64,000 nucleotides of DNA from Selenomonadaceae bacterium (GTDB taxonomy: Bacteria > Bacillota > Negativicutes > Selenomonadales > Selenomonadaceae). Every line of letters begins with the position of its first letter. Position 1 is the stretch's first letter. This document shows, piece by piece, positions 8,488 through 17,110 of this stretch. The stretch lies in NCBI GenBank assembly GCA_017614505.1, contig JAGABT010000016.1, forward strand, positions 186,001 through 250,000, read 5' to 3'. The notes under the pieces are model-generated. The model saw only the letters and a program-made list of their open reading frames with translations. It made no database searches and was not told the origin of the DNA. Position numbers and translations under genes: made by a program.

Positions 8488-10275
8488 ATGCTGGAAAACG
8501 CGAGGGAAGATGAATATTTAGGGCGGCTGAAATTTTTAATGGCGCTGATTGTACTGGTTATCGCAGTGCTAATCGCGCGGGTTGCGCAGTTGCAGATTTA
8601 CGACGGCGAATACTACGCGGGGCTGGCGGACGGCAACCGAATCAGAATTATTCCCACAATGGCGCCGCGCGGAACTTTTTTCGACCGCAACGGGCAGCTT
8701 CTGGTAACGAATCGCCCAGGCTTTGCAGTATCGCTCCTGCCGCTGACCGAGCCAATTTCGCCGGAAGTCATTCAGCGCGTCTCCAAACTTCTGGACGTGC
8801 CGGTTGAGGAAATTCAGCGCAAAATTGACATTCACTACAGCTTCGACCCGATTAGAATCAAGCAGGACGTGACGCCCGACATCGTGACGATTATCGAAGA
8901 GCAGAAAAAAGATTATCGCGGCGTCGTTATCGAAGTTCAGCCGATTCGCAACTACATTCTTCATCAGGAAGGCGCGCATACTTTCGGCTACGTCAGCGAA
9001 ATTTCCGACGCCGAGCTGGAAACTAAAAAGGATCAGGGTTACAAATCCGGCGACATCGTTGGCAAATTCGGTCTGGAGCGCGTCTACGATAAGGAAATTC
9101 GCGGCGAAAATGGCGGCGAGCAGGTTGAAGTTGACGTGGCGGGCAAGCCGGTGCAGATTCTCGGTAAGAAAGAGCCTAAGCCTGGCTACGATTTGATTCT
9201 GACAATCGACCGCGATTTACAGGTTGCCGCTGAAAATGCCGTCGACGAAATTTTGAAGGGAATTGGTGCGAACGCCGCCGCCGCCGTAGTTTTGAACCCG
9301 CAGAACGGCGAAGTTCTGGCAATGGTTTCCCGCCCAGCCTTCGACCCGAATCTTTTCGCCCACGGAATTTCCACCAAGGACTGGAACGCGATTAACACCA
9401 ACCCCTATCACCCGATGGACAACAAGACGATAACCGGCGAATACCCGCCTGGCTCGACGTTCAAAATCGTCACCGGCACCGCCGCGCTCTCCGACGGCAA
9501 AGTTACCGCCGAGGAACAGATTTACGACAGCGGCACGCACTGGCTCGTTCCTAAGGGCAACGCCGGCGGTGAAGTTCTGGGCTGGCTGAATTTCCACGAC
9601 GCGCTGGCGCATTCCGACAACGTTTACTTCTACGAACTCGGCTACCGGCTCGGCGTCGACCGGCTCAGCGACTACGCTAAAATGTTCGGGCTCGGTACGG
9701 AAACGGGTATCGATTTGCCCTACGAATCGCCAGGTCTCGCTAACTGGCGCGAATACAAGTGGGACGTTTACGGCGACGAGTGGTACATTTCCGAGACGAT
9801 GGACGCCGCTATCGGGCAGGGCTTCAATCTGGTAACGCCACTGCAAGCGGCAATGGTCACCGGCGAAATTGCGGCGAATGGCAAAAGATACAAGCCGCAC
9901 CTCGTCAAGCAAATCGTCACGCAGGACGGCGAACTCGTCAGAAATTTTGAGCCGGAACTCTTAAGCGAACTGCAGGTTGACCCGTACATTATCAAGCTGG
10001 TGCAGGACGGTCTGCGCGAAGTTACGGTAACCGGCACCGCCGCCAGCAACTTTGCGGGCTTCCCCTATCCAATCGCTGGCAAGACTGGTACCGCTGAAAA
10101 TTCGCAGGGCAGAGACCACGGCTGGTTCGTCGGCTACGCGCCGTTTGAGAATCCCTGCGTGAGCGTCGCCGTTATCGTCGAGCAGGGCGGTTTCGGCGCG
10201 TCGAGCGCTGTCCCTATCGGCAGAAAAATCATGGAAAAAGCTTTCGAGATTATGAACCAGCGCGGACCGTTCTAA
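8488..10275 (+). CDS. mrdA: Penicillin-binding protein 2 (elongasome transpeptidase)
   Basis: Class B PBP of about 595 residues that cross-links new peptidoglycan during elongation with RodA and MreC. It has an N-terminal membrane helix (about 20-38), a PBP dimerisation domain (about 50-215) and a transpeptidase domain (about 250-590). The active-site motifs are all present: SxxK in PPGSTFKIV, SxN in HSDNVYFYE and KTG in AGKTGTAENS. The ATG at 8488 was chosen because GGGGGTGG precedes it; an upstream start at 8446 lacks a clear site. Confidence 0.95.
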   Translation: MLENAREDEYLGRLKFLMALIVLVIAVLIARVAQLQIYDGEYYAGLADGNRIRIIPTMAPRGTFFDRNGQLLVTNRPGFAVSLLPLTEPISPEVIQRVSKLLDVPVEEIQRKIDIHYSFDPIRIKQDVTPDIVTIIEEQKKDYRGVVIEVQPIRNYILHQEGAHTFGYVSEISDAELETKKDQGYKSGDIVGKFGLERVYDKEIRGENGGEQVEVDVAGKPVQILGKKEPKPGYDLILTIDRDLQVAAENAVDEILKGIGANAAAAVVLNPQNGEVLAMVSRPAFDPNLFAHGISTKDWNAINTNPYHPMDNKTITGEYPPGSTFKIVTGTAALSDGKVTAEEQIYDSGTHWLVPKGNAGGEVLGWLNFHDALAHSDNVYFYELGYRLGVDRLSDYAKMFGLGTETGIDLPYESPGLANWREYKWDVYGDEWYISETMDAAIGQGFNLVTPLQAAMVTGEIAANGKRYKPHLVKQIVTQDGELVRNFEPELLSELQVDPYIIKLVQDGLREVTVTGTAASNFAGFPYPIAGKTGTAENSQGRDHGWFVGYAPFENPCVSVAVIVEQGGFGASSAVPIGRKIMEKAFEIMNQRGPF

Positions 10276-10314
10276 AAAAATTTTTACACTCGCTGAAAAA
10301 ATTCTGTAAAAAAG

Positions 10315-10343
10315 CTGGTATTTTCCGCTGAATTGTGTATAAT
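10315..10343 (+). promoter_or_regulatory. Probable promoter of the min operon
   Basis: A perfect TATAAT (10338-10343) with a weak -35 (CTGGTA, 10315-10320) at 17 bp, in the gap between PBP2 and minC. Confidence 0.5.
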
Positions 10344-10398
10344 GTAGGTGAAATTATTTTTGTTCATAAGATTTTAGATTTTGAGGCGGGTGAGGAAG

Positions 10399-11037
10399 TT
10401 GAGTGAAATTGTAAAGATTCGGGGGCTGAAGACTGGCTTACAGTTGATTTTCGCAAAGGGTGCGGATTTCGACGAAGTACAGGCGACGCTCCTGAAGAAG
10501 CTGAAGCTGGGCGACAAATTTTTCATACGCGGGACGACGGTTTTTGCGCCGAAGGGTCATTTCAGCGAGGAGCAAAACGAACAACTTCGCAGAATGTTTC
10601 GCCAGCACGGAATGCTTTTCAGCACGGATTTTAAAGAGCCGAGTTTTGGTGCGCCGGAAAAAGTACAGGCGCCGGTGCCGGAAAAAGAAATTCAGGTCGT
10701 CGAGAAAGTCAAGCCTATGCTTGTGCTGAACAAGACGATACGTGGCGGACAGGAGGTACGCACTGAATCTTCGGTGCTGATTTTCGGCAACGTCAATCCT
10801 GGGGCGCAGATAATTGCGGGCGGGAGTGTCGATATTCGAGGGACTTGTCGCGGAATGGTACACGCGGGGGCTTTCGGCGACGAAACGGCGTGCGTCGTGG
10901 CGGATAAACTTCGTCCAATGCAAATCAGAATTGCCGACGTAATTGCGCGGCCGCCGGATAACATGCGTGAGGCTGACCAGGCTGAGCGCGCCTCGATTAA
11001 AAACGGATATATTGTTTTTGAGCCGGTGATAAGGTAA
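10399..11037 (+). CDS. minC: Septum site-determining protein MinC
   Basis: FtsZ inhibitor that, with MinD, blocks division at the poles. About 212 residues: a divergent N-terminal domain (about 1-95), a linker rich in Pro/Glu/Val, and a C-terminal beta-helix with the family pattern KTIRGGQEVRTESSVLIFG, GSVDIRGTCRGMVHAGAFGD and PMQIRIADVIARPPD. The start is uncertain: TTG at 10399 gives a typical N-terminus, while TTG 10381 and GTG 10390 are in frame upstream. minD follows after 33 bp. Confidence 0.93.
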   Translation: MSEIVKIRGLKTGLQLIFAKGADFDEVQATLLKKLKLGDKFFIRGTTVFAPKGHFSEEQNEQLRRMFRQHGMLFSTDFKEPSFGAPEKVQAPVPEKEIQVVEKVKPMLVLNKTIRGGQEVRTESSVLIFGNVNPGAQIIAGGSVDIRGTCRGMVHAGAFGDETACVVADKLRPMQIRIADVIARPPDNMREADQAERASIKNGYIVFEPVIR

Positions 11038-11070
11038 AATTAAATCGCTCCCAATCGGAGGTTAGTTTTT

Positions 11071-11862
11071 ATGTGCGAAATTATTGTTATTACAAGCGGC
11101 AAGGGCGGCGTCGGCAAAACCACCACCACGGCGAATATTGGCGTTGGTCTGGCACTGCGCGGAAATAGGGTTGCGCTAATCGACACGGACACGGGGCTCA
11201 GGAATCTGGATTTACTGCTCGGTCTCGAAAACAGAATCATGTACGATCTGGTTGACGTTACCAGCGGGCGCGTCGCGTATAAAAAAGCCCTCATCCGGCA
11301 CAAGAAATTTGACAGCCTGTTCCTGCTGCCGACTTCCCAGATTCGTGACAAATCTGCCGTCAATCCCGAACAGCTTATCGAACTCTGCAACGAAATGAAA
11401 CACGAGTTTGAGTTCATCATCATCGACTGCCCAGCCGGAATTGAGCAGGGGTTCAAAACTGCGATAGCGGCGGCGGACTGCGCGATTGTCGTTACCATGC
11501 CGGAAATTGCTGCCGTGCGCGACGCGGACAAAATTATCGGCGAACTGGGGCGCGCGGATAAGGACAATATCAAACTTATCGTCAACAGAATTCGCCCGCA
11601 GATGGTCGAAAAAGGCGATATGCTCGACATGGACGACATTAACGAGATTCTGTCGATTGAGTGCATTGGGCAGGTTCCCGACGACGAAATGGTCGTTACC
11701 GCCACGAACAAGGGCGAGCCGGTTATCGCCATGAAAGATTCGCTGGCGGGGCAGGCGTACAAAAATATTGTTGGCAGGATTTGCGGCGAGAGGATTCCGT
11801 TCCTCAAGCCGCCCAAGGAAGGATTTTTCCAGAAACTCAAGCGTCTTTTCGGTATGCTTTAA
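11071..11862 (+). CDS. minD: Septum site-determining protein MinD
   Basis: A 263-residue deviant Walker ATPase that binds the membrane as an ATP dimer and recruits MinC. Visible motifs are the deviant Walker A (TSGKGGVGKTTT), switch I (DTDTGLRNLDLLLGL) and switch II (DCPAGIEQGF). A basic, hydrophobic C-terminal amphipathic helix (FFQKLKRLFGML) is the membrane-targeting sequence. It has GGAGG before its ATG and lies 12 bp before the minE-like gene. Confidence 0.98.
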   Translation: MCEIIVITSGKGGVGKTTTTANIGVGLALRGNRVALIDTDTGLRNLDLLLGLENRIMYDLVDVTSGRVAYKKALIRHKKFDSLFLLPTSQIRDKSAVNPEQLIELCNEMKHEFEFIIIDCPAGIEQGFKTAIAAADCAIVVTMPEIAAVRDADKIIGELGRADKDNIKLIVNRIRPQMVEKGDMLDMDDINEILSIECIGQVPDDEMVVTATNKGEPVIAMKDSLAGQAYKNIVGRICGERIPFLKPPKEGFFQKLKRLFGML

Positions 11863-11874
11863 GGAGGGCGTGTC

Positions 11875-12057
11875 ATGCTTAACTTCTTCAGAAAAAATTT
11901 TGGCGTCGAAGAAACAAAATCCAGTCAGACCGCGAAGCATCGCCTTCAAGTCATTCTTAACACCGACCGCAATAATATTTCCGTCGACATTATCGAGCAG
12001 CGCAAAAAGGAAATTTTCGCCGTCGCCTCAAAATTCAATGGCGTCAGCCAAACGTAA
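11875..12057 (+). CDS. Truncated MinE-like protein (N-terminal part only)
   Basis: A 60-residue protein whose first 53 residues align with the next gene, minE: LNFFRKNFG versus LDILMKIFG, QTAKHRLQVIL versus QTAKERLQVVL, and KKEIFAVASKF versus KDELIAVASKY. It stops (after GVSQT) where MinE continues into its dimer-forming topological-specificity strands. It keeps the membrane-binding and anti-MinCD segments. It has its own AAGGAGG and ATG, and no in-frame remnant of the missing part is seen, so it looks like a maintained short paralogue or a decayed duplicate. Either is possible. Confidence 0.75.
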   Translation: MLNFFRKNFGVEETKSSQTAKHRLQVILNTDRNNISVDIIEQRKKEIFAVASKFNGVSQT

Positions 12058-12069
12058 GGAGTGGCGTTC

Positions 12070-12342
12070 ATGCTGGACATCCTCATGAAAATTTTTGGCA
12101 GGTCGGAGAAGAAATCCGCGCAAACCGCCAAGGAACGGCTTCAAGTCGTGCTGATTCACGACCGCGCCAGCGTCGCCCCCGAATTTATGGATCAGATGAA
12201 AGATGAACTTATCGCCGTCGCCTCTAAGTACATGGACTTGAACAAAAACGGTATGGAAATTTCGCTGGCTAACGATTCGGAGTCCGTGGCGCTCGTTGTC
12301 AACATTCCGGTTAATTCTCTGCACCACAGCAAAAAGAAATAA
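12070..12342 (+). CDS. minE: Cell division topological specificity factor MinE
   Basis: A 90-residue MinE of normal length. The N-terminal amphipathic stretch (MLDILMKIFG) and contact helix (AKERLQVVLIHDR) stimulate the MinD ATPase; the C-terminal region (GMEISLANDSESVALVVNIP) forms the topological-specificity dimer. The ATG at 12070 has AAGGAG 9 nt upstream, and that site lies directly after the stop of the truncated copy. Confidence 0.93.
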   Translation: MLDILMKIFGRSEKKSAQTAKERLQVVLIHDRASVAPEFMDQMKDELIAVASKYMDLNKNGMEISLANDSESVALVVNIPVNSLHHSKKK

Positions 12343-12360
12343 TTTGCCGGAGGTGAGACG

Positions 12361-13137
12361 TTGCTCATAAAATTTCTTGAACTCATTGGTAGATTTACAA
12401 TCCGCCGCTGCGAAGATTTCGGTAAAGTCGTGCTGCTGTACCTCGACACATTCAAACAGCTCCGCCATAAGCCGCGCATTCGGCACATTCTCGCGCAGAT
12501 GTCTCACCTTGGCGTTGACTCATTGCTGATAGTTTCGCTGACGCTTTTGTTCACTGGCGTGGTCTTCACGCTGCAGACGGCGCACGAGCTGATTCGATTC
12601 GGCGCGCAGTCGACAGTTGGCGGGCTAATTGCCATAGCGATCTGGCGCGAACTGGGACCTGTTTTAGTCGGCGTAGTCTGCGCTGGCAGGGTTGGCGCGG
12701 CGATAACGGCGGAAATTTCCACGATGAAAGTTACCGAGCAGATTGACGCGCTGCGGGTTATGGCTGTCAGCCCCGTGGATTATTTAATCGTCCCGCGAAT
12801 GCTGGCGTGTATGGTCGTGGTGCCGATTCTCACGGTTTTCGGCGATATGATTGGCGTATTCGGCGGCTGGGTTGTCGCAACAAAATATTCCGGCATAAGC
12901 TCCTACACGTTCATAAAGTCGATTCAGACTTTCGCCGTTTTGAAAGATTTGCTTGGCGGGCTTATCAAGGCGATGTTTTTCGGCAACGTTATCGCGGTTA
13001 TGGGCTGTTACTACGGCTTGAACTGTCCCGACGGCGCGGAAGGAGTTGGCAAGGCGACGACCAAAACCGTTGTTTCCGCGATTATCGTGATTTTCATTTT
13101 GAACGCGCTGTTGACTTTCATTATTTACGGGAAATAG
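12361..13137 (+). CDS. mlaE: MlaE-family lipid ABC transporter permease
   Basis: A 258-residue inner-membrane permease of the Mla system. The family core is clear: TVGGLIAIAIWRELGPVLVG, then VCAGRVGAAITAEISTMKVT and EQIDALRVMAVSP, followed by several membrane helices. It works with MlaF (ATPase) and MlaD (substrate-binding MCE hexamer) to move phospholipids between membranes. The TTG start follows GGAGGTGA by 5 nt. Confidence 0.95.
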   Translation: MLIKFLELIGRFTIRRCEDFGKVVLLYLDTFKQLRHKPRIRHILAQMSHLGVDSLLIVSLTLLFTGVVFTLQTAHELIRFGAQSTVGGLIAIAIWRELGPVLVGVVCAGRVGAAITAEISTMKVTEQIDALRVMAVSPVDYLIVPRMLACMVVVPILTVFGDMIGVFGGWVVATKYSGISSYTFIKSIQTFAVLKDLLGGLIKAMFFGNVIAVMGCYYGLNCPDGAEGVGKATTKTVVSAIIVIFILNALLTFIIYGK

Positions 13138-13193
13138 TTGCTAGTTGTTAGTGGCGCGGCGGAAATTTGCGCAGATTGGCTTACGGTGACCAG

Positions 13194-13919
13194 ATGATTA
13201 AAATTAAAAATGTCAGCAAGTACTTCGGCGAGAAGGCGGCGCTGAAAAATATCAGCCTTGAAATTGTCGATGGCGAAACGCTGGCGATAATTGGCGGCTC
13301 CGGCTCCGGCAAATCGACGCTCCTCCGGCTGATGATTGGTTTGATTCAGCCTACGAGCGGCGAAATTTGGATTGGCGACGACGAAATTTCTCAAATGAAC
13401 GAGGACGAAATTACGCGCATTCGGCTCAAAATGGGAATGGTCTTCCAGTACTCCGCGCTGTTCGATTCGATGACCGTCGGCGACAACGTGGCTTTCGGTC
13501 TGGTTGAGCATACGAATTTCAGCAAGGAAAAAATCAGCGCGATTGTCAGGGAAAAGCTCAGGCAGGTTGGTCTGGAAGGCGTGGAAAATCTTATGCCGAA
13601 CGAACTCAGCGGCGGTATGAAAAAGCGCGTTTCTCTTGCCCGCGCGATTGCATTCGGTCCCGAAATTATTTTTTACGACGAGCCTTCGAGCGGGCTTGAC
13701 CCAGTTACGACGAATAAAATCGACGAGCTGATTATTTCGACGCAGAAGGCGCTCAACGTCACGAGTATCGTTGTGACGCACGACATGGTTAGCGCCTGCC
13801 GCATTGCGAATCGAATTGCAATGGTATATAATGGCGATTTGATAGCGGTTGACACCGTGGAAAATTTTAAAAAGATTGACGACTCGCGCGTCAGGGAATT
13901 TTTCCGCGTGGTCGACTAG
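13194..13919 (+). CDS. mlaF: MlaF-family lipid ABC transporter ATPase
   Basis: A 241-residue ABC ATPase. It contains Walker A (GGSGSGKST), Q-loop (VFQYSALFDSM), signature (LSGGMKKRVSLARA) and Walker B (IIFYDEPSSGLDP). The KKR inserted in the signature is typical of MlaF-type ATPases. The ATG at 13194 (MIKIKNVSKYFGE) begins the ABC fold; an upstream GTG/TTG would add only an unstructured leader. It lies between mlaE and mlaD. Confidence 0.95.
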   Translation: MIKIKNVSKYFGEKAALKNISLEIVDGETLAIIGGSGSGKSTLLRLMIGLIQPTSGEIWIGDDEISQMNEDEITRIRLKMGMVFQYSALFDSMTVGDNVAFGLVEHTNFSKEKISAIVREKLRQVGLEGVENLMPNELSGGMKKRVSLARAIAFGPEIIFYDEPSSGLDPVTTNKIDELIISTQKALNVTSIVVTHDMVSACRIANRIAMVYNGDLIAVDTVENFKKIDDSRVREFFRVVD

Positions 13920-13934
13920 AAAGGGAGTGACAGC

Positions 13935-15245
13935 GTGTCAGTTGAGGCAAAAGTTGGAGCGTTTGCAGTTGGCGGACTTTCACTCTTGAGCGCGGCGCTG
14001 ATTGGGCTGGGCGGTATGGATTTGGGCGGCAGTGAAAAGATTACGCTTTATGCCGGCTTTAAACAAGTGCTTGGGCTGGAAAATCAGGCGGACGTTCGAC
14101 TGAGCGGCGTGAATATTGGCAGGGTCGACAGCATCGTCAACGACAGCGGCGGCGTTACTGTCACCCTCAAAGTCGACGGCGATACCAAAATCCCTGATAA
14201 TTCCGTGGCGACAGTCATGAGCATTGGCGTTATGGGCAACAAGTTCGTGAACATCACGCCAGGCAGGGACGAAGGCAGCTACCTGCAGGACGGCGACAAC
14301 ATCAACGTTACCGATGAAACTGATATGAACAAAGTGTTCGAGAGTCTCGATAAAGTTATGACGAAGGTCGACACCCTTCTGGAATCCGTCAACAAAGTCA
14401 TCGGCAACGAAACTTTGCAAAACTCAATCGTCGAAATGAGCGACAATATGAAACAGTCTACGGAACACATCAACGGTCTGACTGAATCGCTGGAGCGCAT
14501 GGCTAAGGGCAACGAGCAGAATGTTAATCAGATGGCGACGCAGCTCAACAGCGTTCTCGCCAGCATGAATAAAACCATGGCGACGGTTGAGCATATGACG
14601 GCGAACATTGACAAATTCGCCGGCGACCCGCAGACTGCCGCAGACTTGAAAACTACCCTGTCGAACATTTCCGCCACGTCCAAAAGTATCGCCAGCGTCG
14701 CTGAAAATATCGACAAGTTCACCGGCGATCCGAAAGTTGCTGAGGACATGAAGGCGACAATTTCCAACGCGCGGAGTATCACAGAGCGCGCTGATAAAAT
14801 GCTCGGCAAAGTTGAGGGTACGGCGGATAAGGTTTCAAAGATTGAGTTCACGCCGTCGGTTGACGTGATTTACAGCGGCAGCCATTCCAAAACAGATTTC
14901 AACGTCAATGCAAATCTGGAAGTCGCGCTGGACGATACGTCGATTAATCTCGGCGTCGAGGATATTGGTGACGGCTCCAAACTTAACGCGCAGCTGGGTA
15001 AAAAGCTCGGCGAAAGTTTTGGCGCTCGCGCTGGCGTAGTCGCTGGGAAAATCGGCGTTGGTCTCGACGCTTATGCCGGCGACAAACTTAAATTTTCCGC
15101 CGAAGCCTACGACCCGAATGACGTCAGCGTCCGGCTCAAGTCGCAGTACAAAGTTGCTGATTCGACGTACATTCTCGGCGAATGGCACGACGTTAATCAC
15201 AAGGACGACCGCGCTGTTTACTTCGGTATCAGGCAGGAATTTTAA
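13935..15245 (+). CDS. mlaD: MlaD-family MCE protein with probable C-terminal outer-membrane barrel
   Basis: A 436-residue protein in three parts. First comes an N-terminal membrane segment (about 8-28) and MCE domain (about 35-112; TLYAGFKQVLGLENQADVRL, SIGVMGNKFVNITPG). Next is a long helical, low-complexity stretch (about 120-305) rich in Asn/Thr/Ser with heptad-like spacing. Last is a strand-rich C-terminus (about 310-436) with alternating polar and hydrophobic residues and a terminal Phe (YFGIRQEF), as in outer-membrane barrels. In Veillonella such long MlaD proteins bridge inner and outer membrane for lipid trafficking. The GTG start follows GGGAGTGA. Confidence 0.93.
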   Translation: MSVEAKVGAFAVGGLSLLSAALIGLGGMDLGGSEKITLYAGFKQVLGLENQADVRLSGVNIGRVDSIVNDSGGVTVTLKVDGDTKIPDNSVATVMSIGVMGNKFVNITPGRDEGSYLQDGDNINVTDETDMNKVFESLDKVMTKVDTLLESVNKVIGNETLQNSIVEMSDNMKQSTEHINGLTESLERMAKGNEQNVNQMATQLNSVLASMNKTMATVEHMTANIDKFAGDPQTAADLKTTLSNISATSKSIASVAENIDKFTGDPKVAEDMKATISNARSITERADKMLGKVEGTADKVSKIEFTPSVDVIYSGSHSKTDFNVNANLEVALDDTSINLGVEDIGDGSKLNAQLGKKLGESFGARAGVVAGKIGVGLDAYAGDKLKFSAEAYDPNDVSVRLKSQYKVADSTYILGEWHDVNHKDDRAVYFGIRQEF

Positions 15246-15246
15246 G

Positions 15247-15470
15247 CTTGTTTCAGCATTTCTTTATGTCACTTTATTTCGAGAAAGAAAGTAACCAAAG
15301 AAAGCTGGGCCGCAGCGGAAAGCACGCCTTGCTACGCAAGCCGCGCACACTTCCGGCGACCTGTGACGGCCCGCGCCCCATCCATGGGGCGCTTCTTAAG
15401 CGCGTGCGTCCATGGGGCGCCTCTCTTAAGCGCGTGCGTCCATGGGGCGCTTCTTCGGCGCTTTCATAAA
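15247..15470 (-). repeat. Interspersed palindromic repeat, copy C
   Basis: Reverse orientation, between mlaD and tolC. From left: CGAGAAAGAAAGTAACCAAAG, a middle module in which the hairpin is interrupted by extra sequence, GCGCCCCATCCATGGGGCGC, then three iterated CATGGGGCGC units with two intervening CTTAAGCGCGTGCGTC stretches. The iterons are nearly identical, suggesting recent tandem expansion. Confidence 0.85.
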
Positions 15471-15471
15471 G

Positions 15472-15503
15472 GAACCGCAATATTTTAGAACCGCAATATT
15501 TTA
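15472..15503 (+). repeat. Tandem 16-bp direct repeat upstream of tolC
   Basis: GAACCGCAATATTTTA occurs twice with no gap (15472-15487 and 15488-15503), 39 bp before the tolC start. It may be an operator or a slippage duplication; nothing further can be said. Confidence 0.6.
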
Positions 15504-15541
15504 TTAAGCTGATATTTGGAATTATTTAGGGGGAGAGTATC

Positions 15542-17017
15542 TTGAAATTTTCTAAGAGTATCGGAAAAAAATTCTTCGCCGCGCTAGCCGCAGGTATCCT
15601 CAGTTTTTCTGTCGGTATGGGGAATGTCAGCGCGGTTGACATCGTGAACATTGACCTTGACGAAGCAGTTCAGCGCGCGCTGGCAAATAACCGCACGATT
15701 AAGCGTTCAATCGCCAGCCGCGAAAGTGCTTACTGGGCACTGAGGCAGGCGCGCAGGCAAATGGGTCCGACTGTCAGCTGGAACGGCGGTGCAAACTACG
15801 CGCGCGGCAAAGCCTATGACAACTACAACGACTTCAACCACAGAATTTTTACCAATACCGCCAGCGTTTCAATGCCGCTCTACGCCGGCAACCGCTACAA
15901 GGAAGGCAGAGTTCAGGCGCGCTACGGTATTAACAGCGCCGATTTGACGCTTGAAAATTCTTTGCAGACCGTCCGGCTCACCGCCACGAATTACTATTTC
16001 AATATTCTGCGCTGCCGCAACGAAATTGAAGTCTACGAGGAAAATGTCCGCACTCTCCAGGAATATCTGAACAACGTCAATGCGCAGTTCCGCGCCGGTA
16101 CCGTCGCCAAAGCTGACATACTTTCCACGGAAGTCCGTCTGGCTAACGCCCGTCAAACTCTCGTCACTGCGCAGAACGATTACGATATTGCAGTTGCCAC
16201 GCTCAGCAGTTTTATGCTGCTGCCCGCTGATACTCTCCTCCGCACGCAGGATCAGCTTACCTACCAGCACTACAATCTGAATCTGGCGAACTGCACTGCC
16301 TTCGCGCTGGAGAACCGCCCCGACGTTGCCGCGGCTGAATTTGCCATAAAGCAGGCTGAATCTGGGGTGCGCGCCGCTAAAGCCGGTTACCGACCCACTG
16401 TCAATGCTGAAGTTTCTAAAAATCTCAGCGGTAAAAATCCTTTCGCAGACACTTACTCCGAGGGCTGGACTGCCGGTGTGACCGCTACTTGGAATATTTT
16501 CGACAACGGCGTTACCGCGGCGCAGGTTAAATCCGCTGAAGCTACCCTCAATCAGACGCAGGAAAGCGCCGCTGAACTCCGCGAATCAGTTCAGCTCGAA
16601 GTTCAGTCTGCTTACCTCACTCTGAATGCCGCTGAAAAAAATATCGCTACTACCCGCCTCGCTATCGCCTCCGCTGAAGAAGATTACAAAATCGCTGTCG
16701 TCCGCTATCAGGCTGGCGTAGGCACCAACCTCGACGTTATGGACGCCAATGATAAACTCACTCAGGCTAAAAATAATTATTACAACGCCCTCTACACCTA
16801 CAACACCGCTAAAGCCTCCCTCGATAAAGCAATGGGCATTCCCGTGAGCATTGACGTTACCCGCTACGTCGCCGCTGAAGCCGATGGCAAATCCGCCGCG
16901 GAGGCTCGCGAAGAAGCCGCGCTCAATATGGATTCCGCTGAAGTCCCTGAAATGGAAGACCCTGCGCCCGTTGTAACCATTGACCTCTCCGACGCTGAAC
17001 CCTTCCAGTCCAAATAA
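15542..17017 (+). CDS. tolC: TolC-family outer membrane efflux protein
   Basis: A 491-residue outer membrane channel protein. A signal peptide (about 1-31, ending GNVSA) is followed by two internal repeats of helical hairpins typical of TolC (VDIVNIDLDEAVQRALANN near the N-terminus; QVKSAEATLNQTQESAAEL and NLDVMDANDKLTQAKNNYY in the second half). A Pro/Glu-rich tail of about 50 residues follows. It would connect type I secretion or efflux pumps to the outside. No adaptor or ABC partner lies beside it here. The TTG start follows GGGGGAGAG. Confidence 0.93.
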   Translation: MKFSKSIGKKFFAALAAGILSFSVGMGNVSAVDIVNIDLDEAVQRALANNRTIKRSIASRESAYWALRQARRQMGPTVSWNGGANYARGKAYDNYNDFNHRIFTNTASVSMPLYAGNRYKEGRVQARYGINSADLTLENSLQTVRLTATNYYFNILRCRNEIEVYEENVRTLQEYLNNVNAQFRAGTVAKADILSTEVRLANARQTLVTAQNDYDIAVATLSSFMLLPADTLLRTQDQLTYQHYNLNLANCTAFALENRPDVAAAEFAIKQAESGVRAAKAGYRPTVNAEVSKNLSGKNPFADTYSEGWTAGVTATWNIFDNGVTAAQVKSAEATLNQTQESAAELRESVQLEVQSAYLTLNAAEKNIATTRLAIASAEEDYKIAVVRYQAGVGTNLDVMDANDKLTQAKNNYYNALYTYNTAKASLDKAMGIPVSIDVTRYVAAEADGKSAAEAREEAALNMDSAEVPEMEDPAPVVTIDLSDAEPFQSK

Positions 17018-17110
17018 AGTTCCTAAGAAATATTCGCCGGATTGGAGATTCGCTGAAACTTTCCGCTCCGAAAAATCTGCGCGACTTAATCTAAGAAAGG
17101 ACTAACCGCC

